Both the position numbers and the translations under genes were made by a program. A stretch of DNA of 64,000 bases from Metabacillus sp. B2-18. GTDB taxonomy: Bacteria; Bacillota; Bacilli; Bacillales; Bacillaceae. The stretch is taken from contig NZ_CP088245.1 of NCBI RefSeq assembly GCF_021117275.1, forward strand, positions 1,091,501 to 1,155,500, given 5' to 3'. The stretch's first letter is position 1; every line of letters begins with the position of its first letter. This document shows positions 43,507-52,282 of the stretch, in pieces. The notes under the pieces were generated by a model, which saw only the letters and a program-made list of their open reading frames with translations, had not been told where the DNA came from and did not search any database.

Positions 43507-43569
43507 TTTAAGGTCAAATGATCTGATATGATTATTGTGATAAAATTAGTGTTTTTAGAGGTGTATCAT

Positions 43570-43767
43570 ATGAACCATGACCAGTTAGATCAATATCTTC
43601 GCAAGCTTGATGAGATTGAAAAAATTCAAATTCTAACGAATGAAAACATTAACGACTTTGATGGCAGGGAGGAGCTAGTGGTCAAAGATGGTCAATCGAT
43701 TCCACGTTTGGATGAAAAGTATTTTTTTGATAAAGGTCCTATTTTAATAAGTAAACACCATCGATAA
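43570..43767 (+). CDS. Small hypothetical protein
   Basis: A 65-residue soluble, charged protein starting at ATG 43570, 6 nt after GAGGTG. The sequence (MNHDQLDQYLRKLDEIEKIQ and so on) has one helix and then a short strand-rich part. I do not recognise it. The good ribosome binding site supports translation; it may also be a remnant of a longer gene. Confidence 0.5.
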   Translation: MNHDQLDQYLRKLDEIEKIQILTNENINDFDGREELVVKDGQSIPRLDEKYFFDKGPILISKHHR

Positions 43768-43868
43768 GCCGACCTGCCTTTACATATGCCACATTTATTG
43801 AAATGAATTATGTGTAATCTGGTGAGTGCCACAGGAAGAGGGAGATCCAAAATCCCAAAGGTACCCTT

Positions 43869-44205
43869 CTATGAATCAGCTAATAAATCTTCAGTGATAA
43901 ACTCCAAAAGCGCCCTCACAGCATACGACTGATACCGATCTATTTTCGTAATAATCCCAAGCTCCCACATTGGTGGAGAGGCTAAGGGAATCATCTTAAT
44001 AGCCTGCTGATCCATTTTTTCATAAATGGATTTTGGTAGAAGTGTAATACCTAATTCAGCTCCAACGAGTTCTGTGATTAAGTCCCATTGCGAGCTTTCA
44101 TAAACGATATTTGGATGAAAGCCAGTTTCCTTGCAATGTTTAATAATGAGCTCATGTAATGCAAATTCTCTATTAAATAAAAGTCTCTTCACCATTTTCT
44201 GTGAT
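43869..44205 (-). pseudogene. C-terminal part of a LysR-family regulator cut by ISL3
   Basis: About 110 residues (43869-44195 from an internal Met) matching the end of a LysR effector domain, including VGAELGITLLPKSIYEKM. Read upstream on the minus strand the frame continues as FITEM before entering IS sequence. This joins in sense with the N-terminal fragment that ends DSSPNFVI at about 45640. Together they make a LysR protein of roughly normal length. Confidence 0.85.
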
Positions 44206-44260
44206 AAACACCTATCCCAGAAATAAGTTAGCTTGATTGTGTCGCAATCAAACTATCTCC

Positions 44261-44360
44261 TTCTTCAGCTTGTAGACTACTTAGTTAGTAACTTGGATGC
44301 GGTCAAGTGCTTTCCTTGACGGCATCCAAGTTACTAACTACCATACTGATAGCTGAAGAA
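44261..44360. repeat. Long hairpin downstream of the ISL3 transposase
   Basis: A perfect 19-bp inverted repeat (44282-44300 with 44322-44340) encloses a GTCAAG/CTTGAC inner stem with one mismatch. It is itself flanked by TTCTTCAGCT (44261-44270) and AGCTGAAGAA (44351-44360). A separate TTGATTG/CAATCAA hairpin lies at 44233-44251. It ends 10 bp before the transposase stop codon on the minus strand and may block read-through or be a recognition structure. Confidence 0.85.
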
Positions 44361-44370
44361 TAAAAGAGAG

Positions 44371-45564
44371 TTATGCTACTTGTTTTTTATAAGTGTTTCC
44401 TGTACATTCCAGAAATACACGTAATCTAAACCGTTCTAAATTTCTATAACCATAGGCTCTTCTTTTAATGTTTTTAACCTTATGGTTAGTACCTTCGGTC
44501 CTTCCGTTTGTATATCTTGACAAGAAATATTGAAGAATTTCAGCTTTCCAATTTTCAAGGGTTTTAGCTACCTCATGAAAAGAAGGATATGGACTACTCC
44601 ATGCAAGTTGAATCCATTCTTCAAACGATTCTTCTGCATCATTATAATTATCAAGTTTATACATTTCTCTGAAGGTTTCCTTAAGGTAATAAGCTGAAGC
44701 AAGTAAAGGATATTCTTCTAATAACTCATCTAATCGGACTTTTTGTTGTTCAGATAACTTTTCATACCCTTTTAACAATAGGAATCTGGCTTTCTTTAAC
44801 TTAGGGTATTTCTTTCTGACTTTATCTAGAGCTTGTGTAACTTTTTGAACAACATGATACTTATCAATCACTATCGAAGCCAAAGGAAATAAAGATTTAA
44901 TTGCTTTGTGAAACGGATCCCACATATCAACTACAACCGTTTTTACAGCTTGAGATGATGAAATGTAATTTGTTAACAACTGAGAGGTAGACTCATAACT
45001 ACGTTGATGAATCATACCTAGAATGCATCCTAGCTTTGCATCAAGAAGTACCGTTTCATATCGATGACCCTTTCTAACGGCTACCTCATCTAGGCTTAAG
45101 ACAAGGTCATCTTTGTCAGTAGCGTGTGTAATTGCCTCTTTGTGAATAAGTGCTTTTTCATGAGCCACTGAGTAATAGATCCTTTCTAAAGTGGTATATG
45201 GAATATGGTATTTCTCACTAACATGTTTAATGGTTGTATCTTGGCAAAGTTGATACAGGTGTTCACGGAGACGATTAGTTTGATGTTTACCAGGTTCTAT
45301 TGAATCGTAACACTCTGAAAATACTTCAGAGCAATTTAAACATCTATACCGTTTTACCTTAATAAGCAGATATACTTGCTTATTTAATATATCAAGATCT
45401 CTTACTTTTCTTGTCCTTCTATCATGGACAAAAGAAGAAAGAAAACCACAAAAAGAACAACGTTCTTTTACTGAATTCTTTTGAACAACAACAACATAAC
45501 TGGAAGTCAAATCTTCCTGTTTAACAACTTCAAATTCTGGCAAATCTAGTGATACGGAAAGCAC
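44371..45564 (-). CDS. ISL3-family transposase
   Basis: A 397-residue transposase of usual length. The N-terminal zinc ribbon CSFCGF near residue 36 and CLNCSEVF near 75 is followed by a DDE domain. Its motifs are LVLSLDEVAVRKGHRYE near 155, TVVVDMWDPFHKAI near 213 and NGRTEGTNHKVKNIKR near 362. It appears intact, so the element may still be mobile. It lies in the same orientation as the LysR gene it interrupts. Confidence 0.93.
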   Translation of the reverse strand: MLSVSLDLPEFEVVKQEDLTSSYVVVVQKNSVKERCSFCGFLSSFVHDRRTRKVRDLDILNKQVYLLIKVKRYRCLNCSEVFSECYDSIEPGKHQTNRLREHLYQLCQDTTIKHVSEKYHIPYTTLERIYYSVAHEKALIHKEAITHATDKDDLVLSLDEVAVRKGHRYETVLLDAKLGCILGMIHQRSYESTSQLLTNYISSSQAVKTVVVDMWDPFHKAIKSLFPLASIVIDKYHVVQKVTQALDKVRKKYPKLKKARFLLLKGYEKLSEQQKVRLDELLEEYPLLASAYYLKETFREMYKLDNYNDAEESFEEWIQLAWSSPYPSFHEVAKTLENWKAEILQYFLSRYTNGRTEGTNHKVKNIKRRAYGYRNLERFRLRVFLECTGNTYKKQVA

Positions 45565-45629
45565 TTTTGGATCCTCCTAATGTGTAGTTTGGTCGCTAAC
45601 ATTATTGCCAGGATTTCAAAAGTGTTTTC

Positions 45630-46256
45630 TTATTTTTTTCTTATCACAAAATTTGGTGATGAATCAAATAAAATAAAGTTTTCTTCGGCTAATTGGTGAA
45701 GTTTAACTTCATTTGAGTTTGCCAATGTGTGAGATTGGTTGGTATAGAGCATAAATTCTTCATTAATAAACGGTGTGATATTGAACTTACGATCTTCTGT
45801 TGGTAGGACGATCATTCCCACATCAACTTGTCCTTCATCGACTAAGTGTTCAATTCTTTTTGCGCCGAGTTCAATTAATTCTAAAGATACCTCAGGATAG
45901 AGCTCTCTGAATTTCTTTGCAATAGTAGGAAAGAAGAGAGTTCCGATTAATGGAGGAATTCCTATTTTTATTTGTCCAGTTGGCAGATTCATTAAATCAT
46001 CTAATAATCTAGAAAGCTCGTCTGTGCTTCCTAAAATTTTAAGAGCTTGTTTATAAACAATTTCCCCAGCATCAGTTAGCATCAGCTTACGAGTTGACCG
46101 TTCAAATAATTCTACCTTTAGTTCTGATTCCAGTTTTTTGATAGATTTACTTAAGGTAGGTTGTGAAATATAGGTGTTTACCGCTGCTTTGGTAAAGCTT
46201 CCGTAGTTTGCGACTTCTGTAAAATAACGAAGATCTTTTAATTCCAAACGTATCAC
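45630..46256 (-). pseudogene. N-terminal part of LysR-family regulator cut by ISL3
   Basis: 208 codons with the LysR HTH (SFTKAAVNTYISQPTLSKSI, then LESELKVELFERSTRKLMLT) and most of the effector domain. It breaks off after DSSPNFVI, where a few IS-derived residues and a stop follow. The gene is divergent from the thiolase/CoA-transferase operon, 131 bp away, so it most likely controlled it. The insertion leaves a protein without about one third of the effector domain. Confidence 0.88.
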
Positions 46257-46303
46257 CTTTTTATTCTGATTTGTAATAAATTTTATAACTATTATTCATT
46301 TTA

Positions 46304-46315
46304 CTCATAAGTGAG
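46304..46315. promoter_or_regulatory. Possible LysR-type operator
   Basis: CTCA-TAAG-TGAG is a short palindrome in the divergent region between the broken LysR gene and the thiolase gene. LysR proteins bind such T-N11-A-like dyads; this is a candidate only. Confidence 0.35.
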
Positions 46316-46387
46316 ATTGCTGTAAATTAATAAGTAAATATAGAACAAAGCTTCAGAATAAACTCTTATTAAGGGAGGAACTTGAAG

Positions 46388-47575
46388 ATGAGTCAAGATG
46401 AGGTTGTGATTGTAAGCGCTTTAAGAACGCCGATTGGGCAGTTTGGCGGTAGCTTAAAAAACATAAGTGCTGTTCAATTAGGTTCCATTGTTATTAAAGC
46501 GGTGATGGAAAGAGCAGGAATTAAAGGAGATATGTTAGATGAAGTGATCATGGGGAATGTGCTTCAAGCCGGACTTGGTCAAAATCCAGCTAGGCAAGCT
46601 GCGATAGGAGCAGGGTTGCCACAACATGTTTCCAGTTTCACGATTAATAAAGTGTGTGGCTCGGGATTAAAGGCCGTTCACTTGGCCTCACAGGCAATTT
46701 TGACAGGAGACGCCGAAATCGTCATTGCAGGTGGAATGGAAAATATGAGCCAAGCGCCTTACCTTACAATGGGAGCAAGAGAAGGATACAAAATGGGTGA
46801 TCAAAAGCTGATCGATAGTATGATTCATGATGGATTATGGTGTGCATTTAACGACTATCATATGGGAATGACAGCAGAAAATATTTGTGATCAATACGAA
46901 TTAACACGTCAGGAACAAGATGAATTTGCTGCATGGAGTCAGGAAAAAGCAGAAAAGGCTTTGAATGAAGGAAAATTTAAAGATGAAATCGTGCCGGTTA
47001 CGATCCCGCAACGCAAAGGGGAACCCCTTCTATTTGATAAGGATGAATATGTTAAGCCTGGGACAACTGTTGAAAAGCTGGAGAAGTTAAGGCCTGCATT
47101 TAAAAAGGATGGCAGAGTAACAGCTGGTAATGCTTCAGGAATTAATGATGGTGCTGCTGCAGTTCTAATGATGAGTGCGCGCAAGGCTGAAGAGCTTGGT
47201 ATAAAGCCTTTAGCAGCGATTAAAGCAAATGCGAGCGCTGCTGTTGATCCAAGTATTATGGGAATTGGTCCCGTTCCAGCAACAAAGAAAGCATTGGAGA
47301 AAGCTAGATTAAGTGTTGAAGATTTAGATCTTATTGAAGCAAATGAAGCCTTTGCAGCACAATCGTTAGCAGTAGGAAAAGATCTTCAATTTTCAAAAGA
47401 TATATTAAATGTAAATGGAGGAGCCATTGCATTAGGGCATCCAATTGGAGCAAGTGGAACAAGAGTATTAACTACACTTATTCACGAATTGAAGCGTCGC
47501 AATGCTAGATATGGATTAGCAACATTATGTATTGGTGGCGGTCAAGGCGTTTCAACGATTATTGAAGCCTATTAA
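46388..47575 (+). CDS. Acetyl-CoA acetyltransferase (thiolase)
   Basis: A thiolase of about 395 residues. The nucleophile is in [15 protein letters not shown] near residue 88, the His in [13 protein letters not shown] near 350, and the second Cys in [11 protein letters not shown] near 380. The start at ATG 46388 is 8 nt after GGAGGA. It begins an operon with both subunits of a 3-oxoacid CoA-transferase. The set converts acetoacetate (or 3-oxoadipate) to CoA thioester and then to acetyl-CoA units. Confidence 0.92.
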   Translation: MSQDEVVIVSALRTPIGQFGGSLKNISAVQLGSIVIKAVMERAGIKGDMLDEVIMGNVLQAGLGQNPARQAAIGAGLPQHVSSFTINKVCGSGLKAVHLASQAILTGDAEIVIAGGMENMSQAPYLTMGAREGYKMGDQKLIDSMIHDGLWCAFNDYHMGMTAENICDQYELTRQEQDEFAAWSQEKAEKALNEGKFKDEIVPVTIPQRKGEPLLFDKDEYVKPGTTVEKLEKLRPAFKKDGRVTAGNASGINDGAAAVLMMSARKAEELGIKPLAAIKANASAAVDPSIMGIGPVPATKKALEKARLSVEDLDLIEANEAFAAQSLAVGKDLQFSKDILNVNGGAIALGHPIGASGTRVLTTLIHELKRRNARYGLATLCIGGGQGVSTIIEAY

Positions 47576-47593
47576 GAGAGAGGGGTATGGAAG

Positions 47594-48283
47594 ATGAAGA
47601 AAATATTTACAAGCTTTGAAGAAGCTGTTGCAGAAATTAAGGATGGAATGACATTAATGGTCGGTGGTTTTGGATTAGTTGGAATTCCTGAAAATCTTAT
47701 TAAAGCTCTTCGTGATAAAAATGTAAAAGATTTAACGGTCATTTCAAATAACTGTGGTGTAGATGATTGGGGACTAGGTTTACTACTAAATAATAAACAA
47801 ATTAAAAAGATGGTATCTTCTTATGTTGGAGAAAATAAAGAGTTTGAAAGACAAGTATTAAGCGGAGAATTAGAAGTTCAACTTACCCCTCAAGGATCGT
47901 TAGCAGAGAAAATTCGTGCAGGTGGAGCAGGAATCCCAGCATTCTATACTCCAGCTGGTGTAGGAACACCGATTGCAGAAGGAAGAGAAACGAGAGAATT
48001 TAATGGGAAAGAATATTTATTAGAAGAGGCTCTTACTGCTGACTTTAGTTTAATAAAAGCTTGGAAAGCTGATAAATTAGGAAATGTTATTTACCGAAAA
48101 ACGGCCCAAAACTTTAATCCAATTATGGCTGCTGCAGGAAAAGTAACCATTGTAGAGGTCGAAGAAATTGTTGAAGTAGGTGAGCTTGATCCAGATGCTA
48201 TCCATACGCCAAGTATTTATGTTCAAGGACTTATTGTTGGAAAACATGAAAAACGAATTGAGCGTTTAACTGTTCGATCTTAA
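47594..48283 (+). CDS. scoA: 3-oxoacid CoA-transferase subunit A
   Basis: A 229-residue alpha subunit of class I CoA-transferases (ScoA/AtoD/PcaI). [21 protein letters not shown] is near residue 19 (split over the glycine loop), [15 protein letters not shown] follows near 52, and [21 protein letters not shown] near 109. It pairs with the B subunit 25 bp downstream. Succinyl-CoA:acetoacetate transfer is typical in Bacillus; 3-oxoadipate cannot be excluded given the aromatic genes nearby. Confidence 0.9.
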   Translation: MKKIFTSFEEAVAEIKDGMTLMVGGFGLVGIPENLIKALRDKNVKDLTVISNNCGVDDWGLGLLLNNKQIKKMVSSYVGENKEFERQVLSGELEVQLTPQGSLAEKIRAGGAGIPAFYTPAGVGTPIAEGRETREFNGKEYLLEEALTADFSLIKAWKADKLGNVIYRKTAQNFNPIMAAAGKVTIVEVEEIVEVGELDPDAIHTPSIYVQGLIVGKHEKRIERLTVRS

Positions 48284-48308
48284 TAGAATAATAGAGGAGG
48301 GGAATAGT

Positions 48309-48965
48309 ATGACAAATGTACGTGTGAAAATTGCACAAAGAGCTGAAAAAGAAATTCAAGACGGTTTTTATGTGAATTTAGGAATAGGAATGCCAACAAT
48401 GGTTGCGAACTATCTTTCTGAAAATAAAAATGTTGTCCTTCAATCTGAAAATGGATTATTAGGGATTGGACCATACCCAACTGAAGAAGAGGTAGATCCG
48501 GATTTAATCAATGCGGGAAAAGAAACTGTTACAGCCATTAAAGGGGCTAGCTTCTTCAGTAATGCAGAGTCATTCGCGATGATTCGTGGAGGCCATATTG
48601 ATGTTGCTATTTTAGGTGGAATGGAAGTATCTGAAAATGGTGATCTAGCAAACTGGATGATTCCAGGCAAAATGATTAAAGGCATGGGCGGTGCAATGGA
48701 TTTAGTTCATGGTGCTAAAAAGATTATCGTTATTATGGAGCATGTGAACAAAGCCGGCCAACCTAAAATTTTAAAAAAGTGTACTTTGCCGTTAACAGGG
48801 CAAGGTGTTGTTGATCGAATTATCACAGATCGGGCTGTTATTGATGTAAAAGAGGATGGCTTACATTTAATTGAAGTTGCAAAAGGATATAGTGTTCAAG
48901 ACATAATTGATTCGACTGAAGCGGAGTTAAAGATTTCTGAGAATGTTTTGTGTGATGGTTTTTGA
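48309..48965 (+). CDS. scoB: 3-oxoacid CoA-transferase subunit B
   Basis: A 218-residue beta subunit. The catalytic Glu lies in [12 protein letters not shown] near residue 47. [19 protein letters not shown] is near 103 and [19 protein letters not shown] near 127. GAGGAGGGG precedes the ATG. It is the last gene of the thiolase/CoA-transferase operon. Confidence 0.9.
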   Translation: MTNVRVKIAQRAEKEIQDGFYVNLGIGMPTMVANYLSENKNVVLQSENGLLGIGPYPTEEEVDPDLINAGKETVTAIKGASFFSNAESFAMIRGGHIDVAILGGMEVSENGDLANWMIPGKMIKGMGGAMDLVHGAKKIIVIMEHVNKAGQPKILKKCTLPLTGQGVVDRIITDRAVIDVKEDGLHLIEVAKGYSVQDIIDSTEAELKISENVLCDGF

Positions 48966-48987
48966 TTAATAAAATTATATATGTCAA

Positions 48988-49021
48988 TACCTCGAATAGA
49001 AGGTTACTATTCGGGGTATTT
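48988..49021 (+). terminator. Probable terminator after scoB
   Basis: TACCTCGAATAG pairs with CTATTCGGGGTA (some G-U) around a 7-nt loop, followed by TTTG. The T run is short, so termination may be partial. Confidence 0.6.
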
Positions 49022-49061
49022 GCATCTAGAGGCTTTCATTTATTTAACACGGTACATACTA

Positions 49062-49156
49062 GTATCAGTGATACAAATATGTATCACGTCTAGTTAGGTC
49101 AGTAAAATAGCAATATATCTAAACAAGCTATGATTTTTTGATACATGATGGTATCG
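49062..49156. promoter_or_regulatory. Two TGATAC-N6-GTATC palindromes upstream of sigL
   Basis: GTGATAC-AAATAT-GTATCAC (49068-49087) and TGATAC-ATGATG-GTATCG (49139-49156) have the same 6-bp spacing. Another GTATCA-G-TGATAC overlaps the first. They look like operator copies for an unidentified regulator. The interval 48966-49298 otherwise contains only the scoB terminator and a possible TACAAT -10 at 49261. Confidence 0.55.
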
Positions 49157-49298
49157 GTTAATCAAAAATTAAAATAAAAGAACTTGATATGTAGTAAGGT
49201 ATTTATAAAAAACATGTTAGATGTTCTAACAATATCCCTGTTTTTTCCTGTAAGGATCGTTACAATGAACTCATCTTAAAGTAAAACAGGTGAGTATA

Positions 49299-50639
49299 AT
49301 GCAAATGAGTACAGGACTATTTCAACAGCAAGTAACTAGCTTAACGATGACTCAAGGGCTGGCACAAGCAATTTCATTGCTGCAATTCTCGACAGCGGAG
49401 CTAACAGACTTTATTCAAGAAAAGTCATTGGAGAACCCCTTACTTGAAATGGAAGATCACTACTCGAAGGATATTTTTGTAGATCGAGATTTTAAAAGAA
49501 ACACGACGATTCCATATGAGCAAGATAAACAAATATCTCCTCTGGATTTTCTGTCTGGGAAGGGAGAGAGCCTTCAGGAGCATCTCATTAGTCAAATAAG
49601 CCTTCTGAATCTAAGTGAGCATATGAAGAAGCAGATACAATATTTTATTTATCATGTAAATGAAAGTGGCTATTTGACAGAAGATGTGGAGGAGCTTTGT
49701 TTAGACTTAAAGATAACTTCAACAGAGGGGGGACAAATTTTATCTCTGCTTCATAGCTTAGAGCCTGCTGGTGTGGGAGCACGTAATCTTCAGGAATGTT
49801 TATTGTTGCAACTAAAAAGAAGTCCGGAAAAAAATGAACTTGCTGAAATGATTGTTGCCGAATACTTGGAGGCATTTGCTGATAAAAGATGGAAGATCAT
49901 TTCGAACAAACTATCAATCTCTTTGGAAGAGATCCAAAAAGTTCATGATGTTATTCAACAATTACAGCCAAGACCAGGAAGTTCTTTTAGCCACGATATC
50001 CCAGAGTATATTGCTGCTGATGTTTCAGTGATTGAGGTGGGTTGCGAGTTAGTAGTTGCGGTAAATGATGAGCTGATTCCAAAGATACAATTTCAAGAAC
50101 AATATAAACCTTTGTTAAAAGATAAAGAAATAAATTCATATATAAAAGAAAAATATCATGAGCTGCAATGGCTAATTAAAAGTGTTAATCACAGACAGTT
50201 AACACTGTACCGTGTTGCTAAAGCAATTGTTGAAAAACAAAGAGATTTCTTTTATAAAGGTTCAGAAGCCCTAAAGCCCCTAAGTTTAAAAGACATTGCT
50301 GAGGAATTGGAAGTTCATGAATCAACGGTAAGTCGAATTACATCCAATAAATATATGGAAACACCACAAGGAATTTTTGAATTAAAACATTTCTTCACAC
50401 ATTCACTTTATAATAGCTCGACTGCTGGTAGTACAACTGCTTCACATATTAAGAAGGTGATGAAGCAAGTGATTGATCAAGAAAATAAATTAAAGCCGTT
50501 ATCAGATCAAAAGATTGTACACATTCTTGCAGATGAACATTCTATTGAGCTTTCGAGAAGAGTGATTGCTAAATATCGAGATGAACTAAATATTCCTTCC
50601 TCGTCTAAACGAAAGAGATTTGTTGAAGGAGTTGGATAA
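49299..50639 (+). CDS. sigL: RNA polymerase sigma-54 factor
   Basis: A protein of about 446 residues with the sigma-54 layout. The N-terminal glutamine-rich activator-interacting region contains LAQAISLLQFSTAELTDFI near residue 25 and ENPLLE. A core-binding middle follows. The C-terminal DNA-binding part has LKDIAEELEVHESTVSRI near 340 and the RpoN box SRRVIAKYRDELNIPSS near 425. The start at ATG 49299 is 4-5 nt after ACAGGTGAG; GTG 49290 is unlikely. It is next to a sigma-54 activator and a -24/-12 promoter. Confidence 0.93.
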   Translation: MQMSTGLFQQQVTSLTMTQGLAQAISLLQFSTAELTDFIQEKSLENPLLEMEDHYSKDIFVDRDFKRNTTIPYEQDKQISPLDFLSGKGESLQEHLISQISLLNLSEHMKKQIQYFIYHVNESGYLTEDVEELCLDLKITSTEGGQILSLLHSLEPAGVGARNLQECLLLQLKRSPEKNELAEMIVAEYLEAFADKRWKIISNKLSISLEEIQKVHDVIQQLQPRPGSSFSHDIPEYIAADVSVIEVGCELVVAVNDELIPKIQFQEQYKPLLKDKEINSYIKEKYHELQWLIKSVNHRQLTLYRVAKAIVEKQRDFFYKGSEALKPLSLKDIAEELEVHESTVSRITSNKYMETPQGIFELKHFFTHSLYNSSTAGSTTASHIKKVMKQVIDQENKLKPLSDQKIVHILADEHSIELSRRVIAKYRDELNIPSSSKRKRFVEGVG

Positions 50640-50644
50640 TGAAG

Positions 50645-50676
50645 AAGAACGAAGGAATTATTTCTTTCGTTCGTCT
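50645..50676. terminator. Bidirectional terminator between sigL and activator gene
   Basis: GAACGAAGGA pairs with TCTTTCGTTC (one G-U) with T-rich flanks, between convergent genes. Confidence 0.75.
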
Positions 50677-52076
50677 TTCATATTTATAGAGTATTGTTTT
50701 AATTTCCGAACAATGGAAGGCTGACTGATGCCAAGATATTCGGCCATTTCATAGGTTGTTTTACAGCGTTCCATCGCCTTATATAGCAATCTTTTTTCAA
50801 CTTGTTCCACAGCTTTTTTTAAGTTATGCTCTTCATCGATATGGTGATCAATAAATGGTAGTGCCACTGATTCGGATAGATGTTCTTTTTTTATATTAGC
50901 TGGTAAATGTTCCGGGTAAATGATTTCTTCATCAGTTGTAAGCATAACCCGTTCTAATATATTTTCCAACTCACGAACATTTCCCGGCCAATCATATTGG
51001 GTAAATAAGTCGTACGTTGTTGAATGTAGTTTCTTTGATAGTTGGTATTTTTCATTAATACTTTTAACATAATGTTGAAGTAAAATCGGTATATCTTCTT
51101 TTCTCTCACGTAAAGGAGGAATATGAAGCGGAATAATATTAACTCGATAAAATAAGTCTAAACGGAATTCTCCTTTTTCAACCATGGACTCAATGTCTTG
51201 GTTTGTCGCCGCAATTAAGCGGAAATTAATGTGTCTCTCCTCTTTTCCTCCAATTCTCATCACTTTTTTCTCTTGCAGAACACGTAGGAGCTTTGCTTGG
51301 ACACTTAAAGGCAATTCTCCAATTTCGTCTAAGAAAAGTGTGCCATCCTTTGCTTGCTCGATCAGTCCTTGTTTTCCTTGTTTATTTGCACCTGTAAAAG
51401 AGCCGGACTCATAGCCGAACATTTCTGATTCGAACAATGTTTCGGGAATTGTGCTGCAGTTTACCTCAATAAATGGTTCATCTTTTCTAGCACTGTTTGC
51501 ATGCAGCATCCTAGCAAACGTACTTTTTCCTACACCTGAAGGTCCTAAAAGAAGAACAGTTGCATCTGTTTTTGATACACGATAAATGGTTTTGACAATT
51601 TGCTCAATGGATTGACTGCGAAATAAAATTCCATATTGCTCAGCATCTTTTTCACGAAGCTCCTCGACTTCTGTTTTATAACTAACGAGCTTTCTTTGTA
51701 ATCTCTCATATTCTTCCTGCAGATTCATTATTTCGGTTTGATCTTGGCTATAGCTAATCACGCAAATGATGTTACCTTGATCATTGAAAATAGGGAAGCC
51801 AGTAGCCATAACCACTTTGCCCGTTTTCGTATGTTGTAAAATTTGACAAGTTTTCTTGTTTTCTAAAACCATTGCATGAATAGAAGGAGATAAAATGCCT
51901 TCTTTTTGTAGCTGATAAACAGATTTTCCTAGGTATTGGTTAGCCTCAATTCCATAGATTGACCAATGATTTGGATTTGACCGTAGAATAACTCCTTGAT
52001 GATCTGTAATCGTAATATTGTTGTTAGATGTTTCGATAATTTTATCTAACACCAAATTGAGTATGTGGTTTTCCAT
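50658..52076 (-). CDS. Sigma-54-dependent activator with PAS domain
   Basis: A 472-residue bacterial enhancer-binding protein. A PAS domain (about residues 10-115) is followed by a short coiled coil and an AAA+ domain (about 160-395). Walker A is GPSGVGKSTFARML, the sigma-54 loop is SGSFTGANKQGKQG (GSFTGA instead of GAFTGA), and Walker B is GTLFLDEIGELPL. VNIIPLHIPPLRERKEDIP is also typical. The C-terminal HTH is TyrR/Fis-like: TYEMAEYLGISQPSIVRKLK. It is divergent from the aminotransferase gene, whose upstream region holds two palindromes and a sigma-54 promoter, so it should activate that operon. The PAS ligand is unknown. Confidence 0.92.
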   Translation of the reverse strand: MENHILNLVLDKIIETSNNNITITDHQGVILRSNPNHWSIYGIEANQYLGKSVYQLQKEGILSPSIHAMVLENKKTCQILQHTKTGKVVMATGFPIFNDQGNIICVISYSQDQTEIMNLQEEYERLQRKLVSYKTEVEELREKDAEQYGILFRSQSIEQIVKTIYRVSKTDATVLLLGPSGVGKSTFARMLHANSARKDEPFIEVNCSTIPETLFESEMFGYESGSFTGANKQGKQGLIEQAKDGTLFLDEIGELPLSVQAKLLRVLQEKKVMRIGGKEERHINFRLIAATNQDIESMVEKGEFRLDLFYRVNIIPLHIPPLRERKEDIPILLQHYVKSINEKYQLSKKLHSTTYDLFTQYDWPGNVRELENILERVMLTTDEEIIYPEHLPANIKKEHLSESVALPFIDHHIDEEHNLKKAVEQVEKRLLYKAMERCKTTYEMAEYLGISQPSIVRKLKQYSINMKDERKK

Positions 52077-52108
52077 ATATCCTCCCGGTAATCTGTGTAA
52101 GACATCGA

Positions 52109-52122
52109 TTCATTTATGAATT
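52109..52122. promoter_or_regulatory. Additional palindrome in activator upstream region
   Basis: ATTCAT-TT-ATGAAT is a perfect 14-bp palindrome near the start of the activator gene. It could be an extra half-site pair related to the UAS elements, or autoregulatory. Confidence 0.35.
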
Positions 52123-52134
52123 AAAATGTTTAGT

Positions 52135-52185
52135 TGATTTAAATATAAATCAATTTTAGCATATTTGATTTGAAAATGAATCAAA
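52135..52185. promoter_or_regulatory. Two upstream activator sequences (UAS) for the sigma-54 activator
   Basis: TTGATTTAAATATAAATCAA (52135-52154) and TTGATTTGAAAATGAATCAA (52166-52185) share TTGATT/AATCAA arms and are 31 bp apart centre to centre, three helix turns. They lie about 50-80 bp upstream of the -24/-12 promoter, the expected place for enhancer-binding protein sites. Confidence 0.8.
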
Positions 52186-52221
52186 CCTATTGAACTAACC
52201 TTATGAATCAATGAAAAAAAG

Positions 52222-52238
52222 TTGGCATGAAACTTGCA
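52222..52238 (+). promoter_or_regulatory. Sigma-54 (-24/-12) promoter
   Basis: TTGGCATGAAACTTGCA has the invariant GG (52224-52225) and GC (52236-52237) exactly 10 bp apart and matches the TTGGCAC-N4-TTGCA consensus closely. It drives the aminotransferase operon. Confidence 0.9.
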
Positions 52239-52282
52239 ATGTAGAAAGCAAATAATAGATTTTATTAGAGGAGTTGTTATTC

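Larger units (their letters stand above)
44205..45640 (-). mobile_element. ISL3-family insertion sequence (ends approximate)
   Basis: The element carries one transposase and splits a LysR gene. The two ends share AAACAC near the border and GTTAGC about 21-27 bp further in, in inverted orientation, suggesting imperfect terminal repeats. I could not find a clean 8-bp target duplication, so the borders are approximate. Confidence 0.75.

Noticed and set aside
44196..45640. Exact 8-bp target-site duplication for the ISL3 element
   Set aside because: GTGATA and TATCAC at the two sides are inverted, not direct, and no 8-bp direct repeat fits. Borders are therefore left approximate.
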